64,000 nucleotides of DNA from Diadema setosum (lineage: Eukaryota; Echinodermata; Echinoidea; Diadematoida; Diadematidae): assembly GCF_964275005.1 (NCBI RefSeq), contig NC_092689.1, positions 7,417,200 to 7,481,199 of the forward strand, in the 5' to 3' direction. Position 1 is the stretch's first letter. Each line of letters opens with the position of its first letter. Both the position numbers and the translations under genes were made by a program. A model generated the notes under the pieces. It did not search any database, was not told the origin of the DNA, and was given only the letters and a program-made list of their open reading frames with translations. Below, in pieces: positions 59,776 to 64,000 of the stretch.

Positions 59776-60170
59776 GTGGTGGCACTGTTGCAAAGTGGAT
59801 AAGACCCTTGACATTCAATCGGAGATTCCGAGTTCGCATTCCGTCAAGTGTCTATGTCCTTGGACATGATGTTTATACCCACAGGTCCCTGTCGACCAAG
59901 GTGTATGAATTGGTACCTGGCAACTCTAGGGTAATGATAATGACAGGGCCCCCTAGTAGAGCAGCGGCAACACTGAAGAGCTTTACCCTGAATGAAGAAG
60001 ACGTTATTATAATCATTATTTTTCACTATTCTTGGTATTGATATTAAAGATGTTATCATTATCATTGTTATTATTATTATTATCATTATTATCATCATTA
60101 TTATTATTATTGTTATTATTATTATTACTATTATTATTATTATTATTATTATCAACATTATTACTATCAT
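59776..60170 (+). mobile_element. tRNA-derived SINE, copy 2, with expanded (ATT)n tail
   Basis: Same family as 55683-55945, in sense orientation: GCAAAGTGGATAAGACCC, CGAGTTCGCATTCC, CCTTGGACATGATGTTTA, GGTACCTGGCAACTCTAGGG, CAGGGCCCCCTAGTAGAGC, CACTGAAGAGCTTTACCCTG. The B box carries an extra base, so it is probably inactive. The tail runs as ATT/ATC repeats from about 60040 to 60165. Confidence 0.85.
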
Positions 60171-62870
60171 AATCATTGTCATTTCCTGATTAGCTCATGT
60201 GTATATTAATTGGTACAAAATTAACCTTCCTTTTTTTTTCCTCAGTATTTTTCATTGCGCACTTTCTTAATTGTTCAAAATGACATAATTCATAAGTTTG
60301 TTCGACGTAACAATGCAGAATTCATGGTCATCAAACCACTAATGAGTTTGCGTACACCATGTGGTATTAATGATCCGTCAATTACTAGTAACACTTGGGG
60401 AAACTATTTAAATTCAAACGTATTGACACTTTTTTTTAAAATTTATACTGCTGTACTGCCATATATCAGGATTGTTCTCAGGCTAATGTGCTGGAAAGCA
60501 TGCACCTTTTGAAATAATGATATGAATAATCATTTCACCACAAATGCTTATCGCAGTTAATTTACAAAACCAACATGCTTGTTGGTACTAATGACCCCCT
60601 TTGTCAGCTCATGCGCAAAGTGAAAATTTTAACTGGTTTATTTCACGGAAGTACTAGCTCGCGCAGTTCACATGTACCTCCTTGCGCATACTATATAAAT
60701 ACAAAATGTAACGTACAAGATGAGGAAATCACAATTAACTCCAATCGACATGTGACAGACATCGCAGCATCTAAAAATTGCATAATCAACGTCAAGCACC
60801 CAACGACATATAACAGCGGTTTCCGCGATGCTATAGGGCGTGGAATAGCCGATCTCCACCCACTCTTGCCTACGTCACCCAGAGTGACTTTTTTTCTTCC
60901 TGTGTTTTGCTCAGCCATCTATTGACTAGCAGCCAAAGAAGGAAATATATAATGGCTAAGAATATATACGTCGCACTCTAGACTATAACCCTTGCCTTCT
61001 GGATCAACTTTCGAGGGGCCCATCCACCAGACCGATCACCTTCTGGGAAGTTACGCTATCATCCTTCCCCTTCACGTAATGACGGCTTGCGTTTGTTCGT
61101 CAGGAAATAATCAGAAATTTCCTGTTCCCGAGCTCACCCCCCATATTTCAGGTCGACGTTATTCATATCTATTTTTCTTTTCCGGTAGCTCGGACTGTGA
61201 GTCATGCCCATAGTGATATGTCATCCACACCAGTTGGCTTGAATCACTATGGAATCAAGTTATCTCCGCTATATCTTTGTTTCACTGTGTGCGCGTCTTC
61301 ATGTCTGTTTGTTTTCTCTTAACATTTCCCGTTGGTTAACTTTATGTGAAAATGCACCTGTTACTCGGTGTCTGACATTGTTTCTAAATATCATTCATAT
61401 TGTTCAATATCTACCTCGAAGGTAATATTTGAGCGCCTGCTCGACTGGTGACAGCCTCGGGTTTCCGGTGTAAAAGGCAAACGCTATAACCTTCTTGCCT
61501 TGGCACGTTGCACAATCAGATAGAAGGTGATGACTTTTGGGAGGCAAGCAAAATTGAATCCGACAGCTTTATGAATGAAAATAGGATTACACTACCATAG
61601 GGCACATGGCGTTCGACCTGATTATCACACACATTTGGAGAAAATCCAAGATCAGAACTCAAAAATAGATTTACACTCTTCTTGGGTAACATATTCGTCG
61701 TTAAGACTTTGTACTTCCATCTATCAAAGAATATTGTGTCAATCCGATGAGTGCGCATAGTGCTGTTATCATGATATATGTTTCAGAATGTGTATTCCAT
61801 TGATCATCATTTTCGTTCGCCATCAATAATTGACCGATCCTGGGTGGGGGGCGGGGATGGGGGTTAAGAGAAATTTTTAAGTGGAATTCTGTGAATAAGC
61901 TAAAGTGCAATTATTCTTCATCATATTCAGGTTACCTTTAATAAGATAAAATGAAACTAGCAGAATAGAGCTTGTATAGAATGGTGTTCGTTTAATCGAC
62001 ATCGCACCTAGGGTAGGATAGTTCGTAAAGTTTCGCTTTTGTCATGTTTTCACAAGTTTGTAATATGACTCACAATCACATGATATTCAAATCTGCAGAG
62101 TAAAGTTGTCAATGGCGAAATCTAATACGTCTCCCTGTCGTTGAACTGTACAAAACTTTTCTTTTTTAAACATTACTCTCATTGACATGAAATAAGAAGG
62201 AATTGAAGATTTGCTCTTCACCAACTCGATATAATTTTGTCATAAACTTGCAAACAAAACACGTTTTAAATAATGTCTCGTGTAGAAGTCATTGAGAAAG
62301 TTATAGGGTGATTTTCCCTGTATATCAAAATCAACTTGAACATTATAATAAAGAACCGCACTGCAGGATTTCTCTTGAGCAGAATTTAACTGAATGCAAA
62401 CAACTTCATTCTGTAACAAACCCATGAGTTGTCTATAGGCCAGCCGATGTCATTCCTCTCGAAAAAGGTCCTTTTTCTTTTAACCGCTAAGTCAATAGTG
62501 CAACAGTTTTTTTTTTTTCATTTCATTTCACACATGCATGTTCACATGCATGTTTTTTGTTTTTGTTTTTTTTTTCATTTCCAATCAAACACAGGTAATA
62601 CACTTTGACATGATTACATATATTGGAACATAATAATACATATTGGTTCTTAAAAGAACTTCATGGAAATGAAAATTGAGGGGTGCTAAAAAGCGAACTT
62701 GTAGATTGCAGTCCCCTCACTTACGTTACATTACTACAATACATTAATTATATTATATGACTTTATAACACAATACAACGATACATGTACCGTACAAGCT
62801 AATCATTGAAAGTATACAGTTTTCATTCAATCGAATCGGATGGTTACATGAAGTATACGCTTTCACATGT

Positions 62871-62901
<31 letters not shown>

Positions 62902-63943
62902 TACACACACACACACACACACCACACACGCATACACACACACACACACATATACGCATCCACATACATTCTGCACACACAGAAGAGAGTAGGGAAAGAG
63001 AGAGAGGGAGGGAGAGAGGGGGGAGTAGAGAGAGCGAAGGGCAGGTCAGCATTCTCGATGCAGGGTGAAGAAAAAAGAACAACAATTCCAAACAGTCAAA
63101 CTAATCATGGGGTACATATGAGCTAATCAAATATTTCTTTAAATTACCAGAGAATGATTTCAAACTAATGGAATCTTTTATATTTTTCCCAAGGGAATTC
63201 CAAAATTTTGGGCCACTGTAAATGAACGTGGATTTGTAAATAGAGTTCGGGTAAGGGGCAAATGATACTCATCTGTTTGACGATTGGGGTATTTATGAAT
63301 ATTTTTATTCTTATTAAACATATTTTCAAAATCTAAAGGAAGTTAAGAAAAACAATACAAACAAAATAATGTAAACTATTTCAAAGGATTATGACGTATA
63401 TAATTGCAAACATTTCATTTCATTTTATATTCCATTTCATATATGCAGTTCCCACACAAATTACATTTGTAACATAATTGAGGGATTAATGAATAGTAAC
63501 AAATATTGGAAAATCTTCTCTTCAGGCTTAGAATGACATTTCATAGTACAAAATGGATCCGTTCAGTCTAGAGTACGTTACACTCACATTAGATAAATAA
63601 GAATACGTGTGGGAGTATGTGCAGAATTTTGTTTTTCTTGGAAAACAAACGAAAACAAAGCAATGAACAATTTATTCTTGGTTGTTTGTGATTCAGGTTC
63701 AAAATGATAAGCTGTTGTATGGCATTATAGCGTATGACGATGATGAACTAGGTGACACACGTTGAGTGTTTGAGGTTAGCCCAGCAAGTTGTGCCATGCT
63801 TTCCGGCAGTATATCCAGCAGTTTTGTCACATAATCCGACTGCAAATTGATTTAGGTCCGCTTAAAATCATATTGCAGAGTTTAATCATTGCTCTAACCC
63901 TTCCTCGAATAAAATCCCTCAACGGGTTACCGATGTCGATTTG

Positions 63944-63944
<1 letters not shown>
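60171..63944. other. Intergenic DNA, nothing recognised
   Basis: Chance-length frames only; the longest (60575-60925, 116 codons) has no signal peptide, domain or splice context. A CA/GA-rich stretch is listed separately. Confidence 0.45.
62868..62957. repeat. (CA)n, imperfect
   Basis: ACACAT and ACACAC units over about 90 bases; a GAGAGGGA-rich stretch follows at 62997-63040. Confidence 0.88.

Positions 63945-64000
<56 letters not shown>
63945..64000. repeat. (TA)n microsatellite cut by the window edge
   Basis: Pure TA units to the last base of the window; the true length is unknown. Confidence 0.95.

Overview
This window looks like nuclear DNA of an echinoderm, most likely a sea urchin. 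The grounds are spliced genes with canonical GT-AG introns, AT-rich intergenic DNA full of microsatellites, tRNA-derived SINEs and foldback MITEs, and two small secreted C-type-lectin (CTLD) proteins of the kind used as spicule matrix proteins. The species cannot be read from the sequence. Only about 3 kb of 64 kb is convincingly coding; the rest is introns, dispersed repeats and sequence in which I see nothing.

Layout. (1) 2035-3513, minus: an intronless, apparently complete GT14 family core-2-type beta-1,6-N-acetylglucosaminyltransferase (GCNT1/3/4-like). (2) 10213-13141, minus: a two-exon, 270-residue secreted CTLD protein with a good TATA box. (3) 13.1-33.3 kb: intergenic. It holds a ~1 kb inverted repeat whose arms are about 95-99% identical (15.38-16.43 kb and 18.91-19.95 kb), an older direct copy of the same repeat, TTAA-bounded MITEs, a minisatellite and a dead LINE reverse-transcriptase fragment. 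(4) 33302-38431, plus: a second two-exon CTLD protein of 253 residues, head-to-head with the first. Its intron splits the codon at the same place and in the same phase. (5) 38.4-64 kb: no convincing gene. It holds one orphan candidate exon near 47.0-47.2 kb, a 216-bp tandem duplication, three tRNA-derived SINE copies, several MITEs, a perfect 36-bp hairpin and many simple repeats. The window ends inside a (TA)n tract.

How the genes relate. The two CTLD genes are old paralogues. They share signal peptide plus first cysteine pair in exon 1, an intron in phase 2 right after the Cys-Tyr, and the rest of the domain plus a low-complexity tail in exon 2. Both keep only four extracellular cysteines and have lost the usual C2-C3 disulfide and the sugar-binding motifs, so they are probably matrix or structural proteins rather than sugar-binding lectins. 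The glycosyltransferase is a Golgi enzyme; nothing ties it functionally to the CTLD pair beyond proximity.

Exon joins, motif assignments and repeat alignments were done by eye. Boundaries of degenerate repeats are accurate only to roughly 10-30 bases.
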